Below, piece after piece: positions 15,849 to 23,121 of a DNA stretch of 64,000 nucleotides. The DNA comes from Mangrovimonas aestuarii (lineage in GTDB: Bacteria > Bacteroidota > Bacteroidia > Flavobacteriales > Flavobacteriaceae), in assembly GCF_028767185.1 (NCBI RefSeq), contig NZ_JARACK010000003.1, positions 186,001-250,000 of the forward strand, read 5' to 3'. Both the position numbers and the translations under genes were made by a program. The notes beneath the pieces are model-generated. The model saw only the letters and a list, made by a program, of their open reading frames with translations. It was not told where the DNA came from and did not search any database. Every line of letters starts with the position of its first letter. Position 1 is the first letter of the stretch.

Positions 15849-18677
15849 ATGAACACTAAAACATTATTCGCATTATTGTGTTTGGGTATAGCATACGTAA
15901 ATACCCTATCTGCCCAAAATGGAGTCATCACAGGGACTGTAAGCGACTCAAGCTTCCCTTTACCTGGAGCTTCAGTTATTGTAGAAGGATCTACAAAAGG
16001 AACAACCACCGATTTTGACGGTAACTTTGCACTCAACCAACTCCCTTCCGGAACTGTTATACTTAACATTTCATATATAGGTTTTAAGACTAAAAGCGTA
16101 CAAGTCACTCTTGCGCCCGATGAAAAGAAAAACCTAGGTATGATTAGCTTGGAAGCATCATCAGAAGAACTTAATGAAATTCTTGTTCAGGGAGGCACAC
16201 GAAGAAATAGTGAGGCTCGCGCCTTGAACATTCAGAAGAAATCCATGAGCATTATGAACGTAATTGCTGCAGATGGAATTGGTAAATTACCGGACAGAAA
16301 CGCTGCAGAAACAGTACAACGCATCCAAGGGTTGTCGATAGAACGTGATCAAGGAGAGGGTCGTTATGTATCCATGCGTGGATTACCTCCTTTCTGGGCA
16401 TCTACTACCATCAACGGAAACAGATTGCCTACCTCTGGAGACGAAACGACTTCCAGAGCTACCCAATTCGACTTCTTCCCTTCTGAATTAATTAGCTATG
16501 TTCAAGCAGCTAAAGCCTTTACTCCTGATATGGAAGCAGACGGAATTGCCGGTGGTGTGAACTTTATCACCCAAACATCTCCCGCCAAGAAAACTTTGAA
16601 CGTAAACGTAGGTGGAGGTTACAACGATAAATCCGGCAAGGAAATCTATGATGCCTCTATTACTTATGGAGACCGTACCAAAGACGGAAAATTTGGGTTC
16701 ATTGTAAATGCTTCCCACTGGAACAGAAATTGGGCATCAGACAACTTTGAAGCAAGAAGAGCTGGTGATGAAGGGGTTTATCGCATGGAAATAAGAGACT
16801 ATACTGGAAAGAGAAAAACTACAGGCGTGAATGCAGCAGTAGAATTTAACCCTTCTAGCACAGATAAACTATTTGCTAGAGGTGTGTATGGAACTTTGAA
16901 TGATGAGGAAATACATTATAAGCACCGAGTACGTTTTGATAAATACAACCCAAACACTCAAAATGGGCGTGTTGAATTACAGAATATCTACAACATATTG
17001 ATCACTGATTTTTATCAGGCAGAACTGGGAGGTAAACATGACTTTAAGAACAGTACTTTAGACTGGGCACTTTCAACCAACAGAAACGAATTTAAGTATG
17101 GTGATGTCCCTAATGAAGACAACAACTCCTATTTCGTTGTTAAATACAAACAGGACGGCATTGGTTTTAATCCTGCATATGTTGATGACAAAGGAAATGG
17201 ATACAGAGCTTACTGGAAAGCAGACGGAGGTGTTTTAGACTTTAATGATTCTGACGCTCTATTCAATTACTTTAGTGATCCAAACTTCCAAATGGATCCT
17301 ACACAAATGCAGTTTGCAGACATGGAATACTATCAAGTAGGTGTAATGGAGCGCGACAATATCATCGCTTCTGTAAACTATGAACACAACATAAACGATG
17401 ACCTTACCCTTAAGTTTGGCGGTAAGTTTAGGGATAAGGACAGAAGAGCATTATTCTCAGACGACTTCTATGAGTGGGGCTCCAACTCGTCAGTACCTTA
17501 TTTATCGGATATGTCGAATTACGTTGTGAATCAACCTGGGGGATCAGAATATATGCAAGAAATCAACGCCCCTATTTCAAATATATTTGGCGGTGTATTA
17601 TCAACCGATGGAATGACTGCTTTCATGGACCAAAACCAAAATAACCTAGTGCTTCAAGACTACTCAGAAGGTCTACAATTTGGATCTGGTTTAGGAAGAA
17701 ATTTTGATACCGATGAAACACACGCCTCTGCTTTCGGTATGGGTACTTACAACGCTTCCGACAAACTAACCCTTTTAGGCGGGCTTAGAGCTACACACAC
17801 TAGCACCACCGTATCTGGCTATGCTAATGTTGACGATGAATTGGAAAAAGTAAAAAGCACTAAAAACTACTGGGCAATTCTTCCTATGTTACACCTTAAG
17901 TATACCCCTAAGGAAGACATGAACATTCGTTTTGCAGCAACCAGAAGTTTCTCAAGACCAAACTTTGGAGATATTACGCCAGGCGGTACTTACTTAGCCG
18001 CCGATAACGAATATAAAGGAGGCAACCCAGATTTGAACCCTACTTTTTCTTGGAACTTGGACCTTTTAGGTGAATACTACTTTAAGAACGTAGGCGTGGT
18101 TAATGCCGGAGTATTCTACAAATCAATCACAGACCCAATTTTCGAGAACAGTTTTACTGGAACTTATAATGGACATGAAAATGTACAAATGTCCACATCT
18201 CAAAATGGTCAGGATGCATGGATTGCCGGTGTAGAGCTAGGATTGAACAAACGCTTTGATTTCTTACCAGGGTTCCTTAAGCATTTCGGAACGCAACTTA
18301 ATGCTACTTTCATGGATTCGGAAATGACTATGCCAGGAGGTAGAAAAGTGACCACACCTTACCAAGCTAATCAAATAATGAACGCTCAGTTATTCTACGA
18401 CAACGACAAGTTCAGTGCTAGAATTGCCTTCAACCATAAAGGAAAATATGCTATGGAGTTTGGTGATAAAGACATTAACGATTTTTACTACGGAAAGTAC
18501 AACACTATGGATTTCTCAGCGTCTTACCGTATTGGAAAGCATCTAATGTTCTATACAGATCTTAACAACATCTTAAACCAGCCGCTAGTTTATCATTATG
18601 GAAGTAGTGAAGACAGACCTGCTCAAGTAGAACTTTACGGGCTTAAAGGAAGCTTTGGAGTTAAATTCACCTTATAA
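15849..18677 (+). CDS. TonB-dependent receptor with carboxypeptidase-like N-terminal domain
   Basis: 942 residues from the ATG at 15849; the frame opens 16 codons earlier at a TTG, but the signal peptide MNTKTLFALLCLGIAYVNTLSAQ fits the later start. Order: signal peptide, carboxypeptidase-like beta domain (about 25-110), plug domain (about 130-245, DRNAAETVQRIQGLSIERD, VSMRGLPPFW), then a 22-strand type barrel ending in GSFGVKFTL. The plug resembles the TIGR01782 class. No SusD partner is next to it. The catabolic genes that follow 108 bases later suggest it imports their substrate across the outer membrane, powered by TonB-ExbBD. Confidence 0.93.
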   Translation: MNTKTLFALLCLGIAYVNTLSAQNGVITGTVSDSSFPLPGASVIVEGSTKGTTTDFDGNFALNQLPSGTVILNISYIGFKTKSVQVTLAPDEKKNLGMISLEASSEELNEILVQGGTRRNSEARALNIQKKSMSIMNVIAADGIGKLPDRNAAETVQRIQGLSIERDQGEGRYVSMRGLPPFWASTTINGNRLPTSGDETTSRATQFDFFPSELISYVQAAKAFTPDMEADGIAGGVNFITQTSPAKKTLNVNVGGGYNDKSGKEIYDASITYGDRTKDGKFGFIVNASHWNRNWASDNFEARRAGDEGVYRMEIRDYTGKRKTTGVNAAVEFNPSSTDKLFARGVYGTLNDEEIHYKHRVRFDKYNPNTQNGRVELQNIYNILITDFYQAELGGKHDFKNSTLDWALSTNRNEFKYGDVPNEDNNSYFVVKYKQDGIGFNPAYVDDKGNGYRAYWKADGGVLDFNDSDALFNYFSDPNFQMDPTQMQFADMEYYQVGVMERDNIIASVNYEHNINDDLTLKFGGKFRDKDRRALFSDDFYEWGSNSSVPYLSDMSNYVVNQPGGSEYMQEINAPISNIFGGVLSTDGMTAFMDQNQNNLVLQDYSEGLQFGSGLGRNFDTDETHASAFGMGTYNASDKLTLLGGLRATHTSTTVSGYANVDDELEKVKSTKNYWAILPMLHLKYTPKEDMNIRFAATRSFSRPNFGDITPGGTYLAADNEYKGGNPDLNPTFSWNLDLLGEYYFKNVGVVNAGVFYKSITDPIFENSFTGTYNGHENVQMSTSQNGQDAWIAGVELGLNKRFDFLPGFLKHFGTQLNATFMDSEMTMPGGRKVTTPYQANQIMNAQLFYDNDKFSARIAFNHKGKYAMEFGDKDINDFYYGKYNTMDFSASYRIGKHLMFYTDLNNILNQPLVYHYGSSEDRPAQVELYGLKGSFGVKFTL

Positions 18678-18727
18678 GCCAATAACAACCTCATAATAGA
18701 TTTAAGTGTAACTGTTATTGACACTAA

Positions 18728-18755
18728 ATGCTCCTCATAATTCCATGGGGAGCAT
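18728..18755 (+). terminator. Hairpin after the TonB receptor gene
   Basis: ATGCTCC (18728-18734) and GGAGCAT (18749-18755) form a stem, and an outer inverted repeat CAATAACA/TGTTATTG spans 18680-18720. There is no clear T tract, so this may attenuate rather than stop transcription into the next gene. Confidence 0.4.
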
Positions 18756-18784
18756 CTTAATATAATGTAAAATCAAAAAATACA

Positions 18785-19942
18785 ATGGACCATACTTTTG
18801 ACTTAATAATCGTAGGAGGAGGCGTTTTAGGAACTTTTCATGCTTACCACGCTTTAAAACAAGGCTATTCGGTAGCACTTCTTGAAAAGGACAACCAGCC
18901 ACATGGAGCAACTGTCCGTAATTTTGGCCAGGTAGTTCCCTCTGGAATGAATGTAAAATGGCAAAACTACGGAAGGAAAAGCCTTGATATCTATAAACAA
19001 ATTCAAGAACAATTTGATATCAGCTTAAAACAAAACGGCACTATATATATAGCTTCAAATGAGGAGGAAGTTCAATTGATTGAGGAGCTAAACCAAATCA
19101 ATCGCTCAAACGACTATCAATCCGTTATATTAACAAAGCAACAATGCTTAAACAAATACCCTGGATTAAAACAGGAATACATTAAAGCCGGCCTTTTTTT
19201 CCCCGAAGAAGTTACCATAGAACCTAGAACAATGATTCATAAACTTAGAACATTTATGATCAAAGAACTTGGACTGAAATATTTCCCAAATACTACAGCA
19301 ATAAACACCCAAGAGAATGGTGAATCTGTGGTAGTCACTTCAGCTGATGGCTCTGAATTTAAAGCATCTAAAGTTATTATCTGTAACGGAAGTGATTTTA
19401 AGACACTCTACCCAGACACTTACTACAATAGTGATTTAGTTGTTTCCAAGCTTCAAATGCTCCAAACAAAACCCCAAACCAACTATTCTTTAAAGGGATC
19501 TATTTTAACCGGTTTGACAATTAGGAGATATGAAGCCTTCGAAGAATGCCCTTCCTATGCCGAAATTAAAAGCTACGAAGACGCTAAAAGCTTTGGGAAA
19601 AAATATGGCATTCACATCCTGTTCAAACAAGCTGCTGATGGCTCGGTAATCATTGGCGACTCTCATGAATATGCCAATGCCTCAGAAGCAGACAGCTTAG
19701 GATTCGACCTAAATATGGACATAGATAATTTTATGATTGAAGAGGCTAAAAAAATTATTGATTTACCGAACTACAACATCCAAAACCGTTGGGCTGGATT
19801 TTATTCCCAATGTAAATCAAAAGACATTTTCGAGCATCGCATAAGCGATAATGTCCATATTGTAACTGGTATTGGAGGAAAAGGAATGACGGGAAGCGCA
19901 GGGTATTCCAAGGAAAGTATACACAAAATTTTTAATGATTAA
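18785..19942 (+). CDS. FAD-dependent oxidoreductase, TIGR03364-like (phosphonate-associated)
   Basis: 385 residues of the D-amino-acid oxidase/glycine oxidase fold. The FAD-binding beta-alpha-beta motif is at the N-terminus (LIIVGGGVLGTFHAYHALKQ) with ATVRNFGQVVPSGM soon after; the C-terminus GIGGKGMTGSAGYSKE closes the FAD site. The ATVRNFGQ signature and the neighbouring PhnX-like gene fit TIGR03364, a clade known from phosphonate gene clusters, members of which oxidise alkylated aminophosphonates. The substrate here is inferred, not shown. The hydrolase gene follows after 14 bases, so they form an operon. Confidence 0.82.
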   Translation: MDHTFDLIIVGGGVLGTFHAYHALKQGYSVALLEKDNQPHGATVRNFGQVVPSGMNVKWQNYGRKSLDIYKQIQEQFDISLKQNGTIYIASNEEEVQLIEELNQINRSNDYQSVILTKQQCLNKYPGLKQEYIKAGLFFPEEVTIEPRTMIHKLRTFMIKELGLKYFPNTTAINTQENGESVVVTSADGSEFKASKVIICNGSDFKTLYPDTYYNSDLVVSKLQMLQTKPQTNYSLKGSILTGLTIRRYEAFEECPSYAEIKSYEDAKSFGKKYGIHILFKQAADGSVIIGDSHEYANASEADSLGFDLNMDIDNFMIEEAKKIIDLPNYNIQNRWAGFYSQCKSKDIFEHRISDNVHIVTGIGGKGMTGSAGYSKESIHKIFND

Positions 19943-19956
19943 TATATTATAAGCAA

Positions 19957-20634
19957 ATGACAAAGATAAAAATGGTGGTTTTTGATATGGCGGGAACCAC
20001 AGTAAACGAGAACAACGTGGTTTACAAAACCCTTCATAAAGCCATCAACGAACATGGCACGAAGGTTTCACTTGAAACGGTACTGGAGAATGGTGCCGGC
20101 AAGGAAAAACTTCAAGCCATCAAGGACGTGCTTACATCATTAAACGGAGACGCTAAGACAGATGCTCATCCCATTTTCCAGACCTTTAAAATGATGTTGG
20201 AAGACGCCTATAAACACCTTAACGTGACACCGATTGATGGTGTAGAAAACCAAATGCTCCAGCTACGAGCCAATGGTGTAAAGGTTGTCCTAAACACGGG
20301 CTACAACAGTGTGGTAGCCAATAATCTATTAGAAAAATTAAGATGGAACAAAGAAGAGCATTACGACCTTTTAATAACTGCCGACGATGTAGTTAACGGT
20401 CGCCCGCATCCGGATATGATTGAAATGGCCATGAAAACTTTTGACATAACAGATTCCGCAGAGGTTTTAAAAGCTGGAGACTCTGCCATAGATATCGAAG
20501 AGGGAAAAAACGCAAACTGTGGCATAACCGTTGGTGTTTTATCCGGTGCACAAACCAAAGAACAACTTGAAAATGCAAGCCCCGATTATATCATAGATTC
20601 CTTAGCTACTATAGATAAGATTATAGTTGGTTAA
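19957..20634 (+). CDS. Phosphonatase-like HAD hydrolase (TIGR03351/PhnX-like)
   Basis: 225 residues, HAD superfamily. Motif I is DMAGT (Asp10, Ala12), the alanine form shared with phosphonoacetaldehyde hydrolase; GRPHPDMI and KAGDSAIDIEEGKNANC are motifs III/IV, the former with arginine where most HADs have lysine. In the cap, G48-x-x-K51 can be lined up by eye with the Schiff-base lysine region of PhnX, but the PhnX methionine and histidine around it are Ala47 and Ala54, so a canonical phosphonatase is doubtful. It probably acts on a phosphonate or phosphate ester made by the preceding oxidase. An uncertain reaction, a secure family. Confidence 0.82.
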   Translation: MTKIKMVVFDMAGTTVNENNVVYKTLHKAINEHGTKVSLETVLENGAGKEKLQAIKDVLTSLNGDAKTDAHPIFQTFKMMLEDAYKHLNVTPIDGVENQMLQLRANGVKVVLNTGYNSVVANNLLEKLRWNKEEHYDLLITADDVVNGRPHPDMIEMAMKTFDITDSAEVLKAGDSAIDIEEGKNANCGITVGVLSGAQTKEQLENASPDYIIDSLATIDKIIVG

Positions 20635-20654
20635 TCTCGATTACATTGTGTTTA

Positions 20655-20691
20655 GATTAAGCCTGGCCAATTTATTGGTTCGGGCTTAATC
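20655..20691. terminator. Bidirectional hairpin between convergent genes
   Basis: GATTAAGCC (20655-20663) and GGCTTAATC (20683-20691) with a partly paired CCAA/TTGG interior. It sits between the convergent hydrolase and XRE genes and overlaps the last codons of the latter. Confidence 0.6.
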
Positions 20692-21261
20692 ATTTTCTGA
20701 ATAAAAATATAAAACAAGCATTGTGCAGTCTTCTGTACTTCTATTTACTGGTACATGTGGCAGTCTCCCATTAAAATACAGAGAATCTCCGGCATTTACC
20801 TCAACCTCTTCCTCTTCAATTTGATAAACGCAAGTTCCGCTTAACACATATTTAAATTCCCATGCGTCTGTTGTAACCATATCTCTCTTAGAGTTGGGAG
20901 ATACCGTTAGCATGACAGCTTCAAAACCTACAGCATTTAAACTCTTGCTAAAGATATGATGATAGGTAAACCCTTCTGCCTCTATCTCTTTCTCCAAATA
21001 TTGCTGATCTTCTTTTTTTAGAAGAATATACTTTGCCCCCGCTTTATTCTCAACGCCTTCAAAAAAGGTACTGGCATCGACCTCCAAGGCTCTTATTAAC
21101 TCTAACAAAACCGGTAAAGACGGAATAGTTCGTCCATTTTCAATCCTAGAAATCAAACCATTACTCACGCCGGCATTAGCTGCTAGTGCACTAATGGTTA
21201 TCTGTTGTTTATTACGGATCGCTTTTATGCGCTTCCCAATTCCAATTAAGAAGTCGTCCAT
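20686..21261 (-). CDS. XRE-family regulator with C-terminal cupin (copy 1)
   Basis: 191 residues. Helix-turn-helix at about 10-65 (ISALAANAGVSNGLISRIEN), cupin sensing domain at about 110-190 (WEFKYVLSGTCVYQIEEEEV, DSLYFNGRLPHVPVN). It is a clear paralogue of the 193-residue protein at 22396-22977, sharing the RDMVTT-like turn and the final LPHVP pattern. It ends a three-gene minus-strand unit behind the dehydrogenase. A perfect 9+2+9 palindrome lies 3 bases upstream of its ATG, suggesting autoregulation. Ligand unknown; probably a small organic substrate of the neighbouring enzymes. Confidence 0.9.
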   Translation of the reverse strand: MDDFLIGIGKRIKAIRNKQQITISALAANAGVSNGLISRIENGRTIPSLPVLLELIRALEVDASTFFEGVENKAGAKYILLKKEDQQYLEKEIEAEGFTYHHIFSKSLNAVGFEAVMLTVSPNSKRDMVTTDAWEFKYVLSGTCVYQIEEEEVEVNAGDSLYFNGRLPHVPVNRSTEDCTMLVLYFYSEND

Positions 21262-21264
21262 ATT

Positions 21265-21284
21265 GTTCTTTTGAGCAAAAGAAC
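21265..21284. promoter_or_regulatory. Palindromic operator candidate upstream of XRE-cupin copy 1
   Basis: GTTCTTTTG-AG-CAAAAGAAC, perfect 9-bp arms with a 2-base centre, in the 33-base gap between the dehydrogenase stop and the XRE start. Its core TTCTTTT..AAAAGAA is like the half-sites at 23004-23020. Confidence 0.65.
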
Positions 21285-21294
21285 GAAAAAAATG

Positions 21295-22386
21295 TCAATC
21301 TTGAATTACACCTACCCTGTAATGCTTACCACTATGAGCACAATTAAAGGCTTGGCCTAACATACCCAACGCAAAGTCCTCACCAACCAATTCGCTAAAA
21401 GGGTATTTGTCTCTAGATTTGGCTAAAAAATCTATAGCATACCCCAAATCTTGAGGGATATAATTATGAAGCCCTTTTATTGTAATTAAGTTCCTTACAA
21501 TCATCTCGGCATTGACTTGTGTATGGCGTTCGCTATAAACGGCTCCAACCCAAACAGCAATCCCCCCAATGTTCAATACTTCTAATCCTTTTTCCATAGC
21601 AGATGCCACTCCTGTAGTGTCAATCACCACATCAATACCACCATAGAAATTAAGATCATTTTTAATTTCTTGAGAACTAGATTCTCCGGAGATAGATTTG
21701 TTTATCCCAAATAGATAGGCTCTCTGTAAACGATCGCTTACAATATCCATGGCAAATACCTCTTTTGTCCCAGCCTCTCTACTCATAGCACAAGCAGATA
21801 TTCCCAACATACCGGCCCCAATTACCAATACATTTTTACCTTCTAAATTACCCGCCAATCTTAAAGCACCTGCAATAGTGGCATGCGTGCAGTTTAAAGG
21901 AGCCAATTCACTATAACTCAAATGTTCTGGCAGCTTGAAAATAGCAGTTCCTTTTTTCAGTAAACAATGTGATGCAAATCCGCCGTTTAGAACATCGTCA
22001 TCCTCCATTTTACGATGACCGTATTTGTACAATCCTTGTGATTTTTGAGGTATCCCTTTAATTGCCATATCATCCTCCTCATCAAAAGCGTATACTGACC
22101 AAGTCACCAAATCCCCTTGTTTCAAAGTATCACCATAGTAATCGTTTACCCCCCCCTTACCGGTAACTACTACTTCCCCTATAATTTCATGTCCCAAAAC
22201 CGAAGGTTGAGGAGATACTCGTCTACCGTAATAAGTATGTAAGTCACTGGTACAAATGGTCGTATATTTTATTTTAACCAATACTTCCCCAATTTCTATT
22301 TCTGGCAAATTCAGCATAACACGCTTAAATGGCTGCTGAACTTGTTCAAAAACCATCGCCTCTGCTTTAATGTTTTTATTTTCCAT
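21295..22386 (-). CDS. Zinc-type medium-chain alcohol dehydrogenase (TIGR03366/HpnZ-like)
   Basis: 363 residues. Catalytic zinc ligands are visible as Cys45, His66-Glu67 (VLGHEIIGEV) and Cys166 (PLNCTHATIAG); NAD(P) is bound at VIGAGMLG (188-195). The lobe that carries four structural-zinc cysteines in most relatives (residues about 97-125) has none. The KYGHRKMEDDDVLNGGFASH stretch is like TIGR03366, dehydrogenases found with phosphonate catabolism genes. It would interconvert an alcohol and aldehyde of the pathway. It lies between two XRE-cupin genes with short gaps (9 and 33 bases), so all three are one transcript. Confidence 0.82.
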   Translation of the reverse strand: MENKNIKAEAMVFEQVQQPFKRVMLNLPEIEIGEVLVKIKYTTICTSDLHTYYGRRVSPQPSVLGHEIIGEVVVTGKGGVNDYYGDTLKQGDLVTWSVYAFDEEDDMAIKGIPQKSQGLYKYGHRKMEDDDVLNGGFASHCLLKKGTAIFKLPEHLSYSELAPLNCTHATIAGALRLAGNLEGKNVLVIGAGMLGISACAMSREAGTKEVFAMDIVSDRLQRAYLFGINKSISGESSSQEIKNDLNFYGGIDVVIDTTGVASAMEKGLEVLNIGGIAVWVGAVYSERHTQVNAEMIVRNLITIKGLHNYIPQDLGYAIDFLAKSRDKYPFSELVGEDFALGMLGQAFNCAHSGKHYRVGVIQD

Positions 22387-22395
22387 GGTTATATA

Positions 22396-22977
22396 TTAAG
22401 AATGTGCAATTAAATAAATGACTAAAATAACCGCTTCTTTATCAGACTTGCTGTAGGGAACATGGGGTATTCTACCATCAAAAAACAAAGAGTCCCCTTG
22501 TCGTAATTCTAAAAGCTTATCATCCAAACCAAATGAAATATCACCTTGTAACATGTAAATAAATTCATATCCCTCTGTAGTTACCATCTCTCTATGAGAA
22601 TCTGTACTCAATGTAAGTATAGAAACCTCCAACGAAACATCTCTAAGGTTATGTGACAGTACATTTTTATATTGAAAGCCTTTGGATTCCTCTTTCTCGG
22701 TTTCGCAATAATCCTCTTTCCTCACCACCATATATCCCGGGAATGCCTGTGTGCTTTTAACACCCTCAAAAAAATCGTTTAAATCCACCTCAAGGGTTTT
22801 AAGTATTTTCAAAAGCGTTGGAAACGTTGGAAACACTCTACCGTTCTCTATTTTAGAGAGCATAGCACTACTCACATCCGACAATTCTGCTAAATCCGCC
22901 AGTTTCCAATTTTTATATTGTCTTAGTTCTCGAATTTTTGCCCCTATCCAAATAATCAAATAATTGTTTTCCGTCAT
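22396..22977 (-). CDS. XRE-family regulator with C-terminal cupin (copy 2)
   Basis: 193 residues; helix-turn-helix at about 12-68 (LADLAELSDVSSAMLSKIEN), cupin at about 115-190 (YEFIYMLQGDISFGLDDKL, DSLFFDGRIPHVPYS). It is a paralogue of the protein at 20686-21261. Divergent from the MFS permease across a 144-base region that holds three TTTCTT/AAGAAA half-sites, one overlapping its own -7 box. First gene of the regulator-dehydrogenase-regulator unit; probably senses the pathway substrate and represses or activates both sides. Confidence 0.9.
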   Translation of the reverse strand: MTENNYLIIWIGAKIRELRQYKNWKLADLAELSDVSSAMLSKIENGRVFPTFPTLLKILKTLEVDLNDFFEGVKSTQAFPGYMVVRKEDYCETEKEESKGFQYKNVLSHNLRDVSLEVSILTLSTDSHREMVTTEGYEFIYMLQGDISFGLDDKLLELRQGDSLFFDGRIPHVPYSKSDKEAVILVIYLIAHS

Positions 22978-22996
22978 AATTTTTAAATATCAGCCA

Positions 22997-23044
22997 CAAA
23001 AATATTTCTTTAAAAGAAATTTTATTGCCTGTTAAGAAATATTT
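22997..23044. promoter_or_regulatory. Divergent operator and -7 box of XRE-cupin copy 2
   Basis: AAATATTTCTT (23000-23010) and AAGAAATATTT (23034-23044) are a perfect 11-bp inverted repeat with a 23-base spacer. Inside it, ATTTCTT-TAA-AAGAAAT (23004-23020) is a tight perfect palindrome. A minus-strand -7 box TATTTTTG (22997-23004) overlaps the left arm, so a bound regulator would block transcription of its own gene. Confidence 0.6.
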
Positions 23045-23090
23045 AATCGTTATTTCACATTATAGTAATCTTACTCCTTGTCCCGGGATA

Positions 23091-23098
23091 TACATTTG
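23091..23098 (+). promoter_or_regulatory. Candidate -7 box for the MFS permease
   Basis: TACATTTG fits TAnnTTTG and lies 24 bases before the TTG start at 23122. No TTTG at 19-base spacing was found. Confidence 0.35.
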
Positions 23099-23121
23099 CC
23101 AAAACCATAATTCATTTCATT

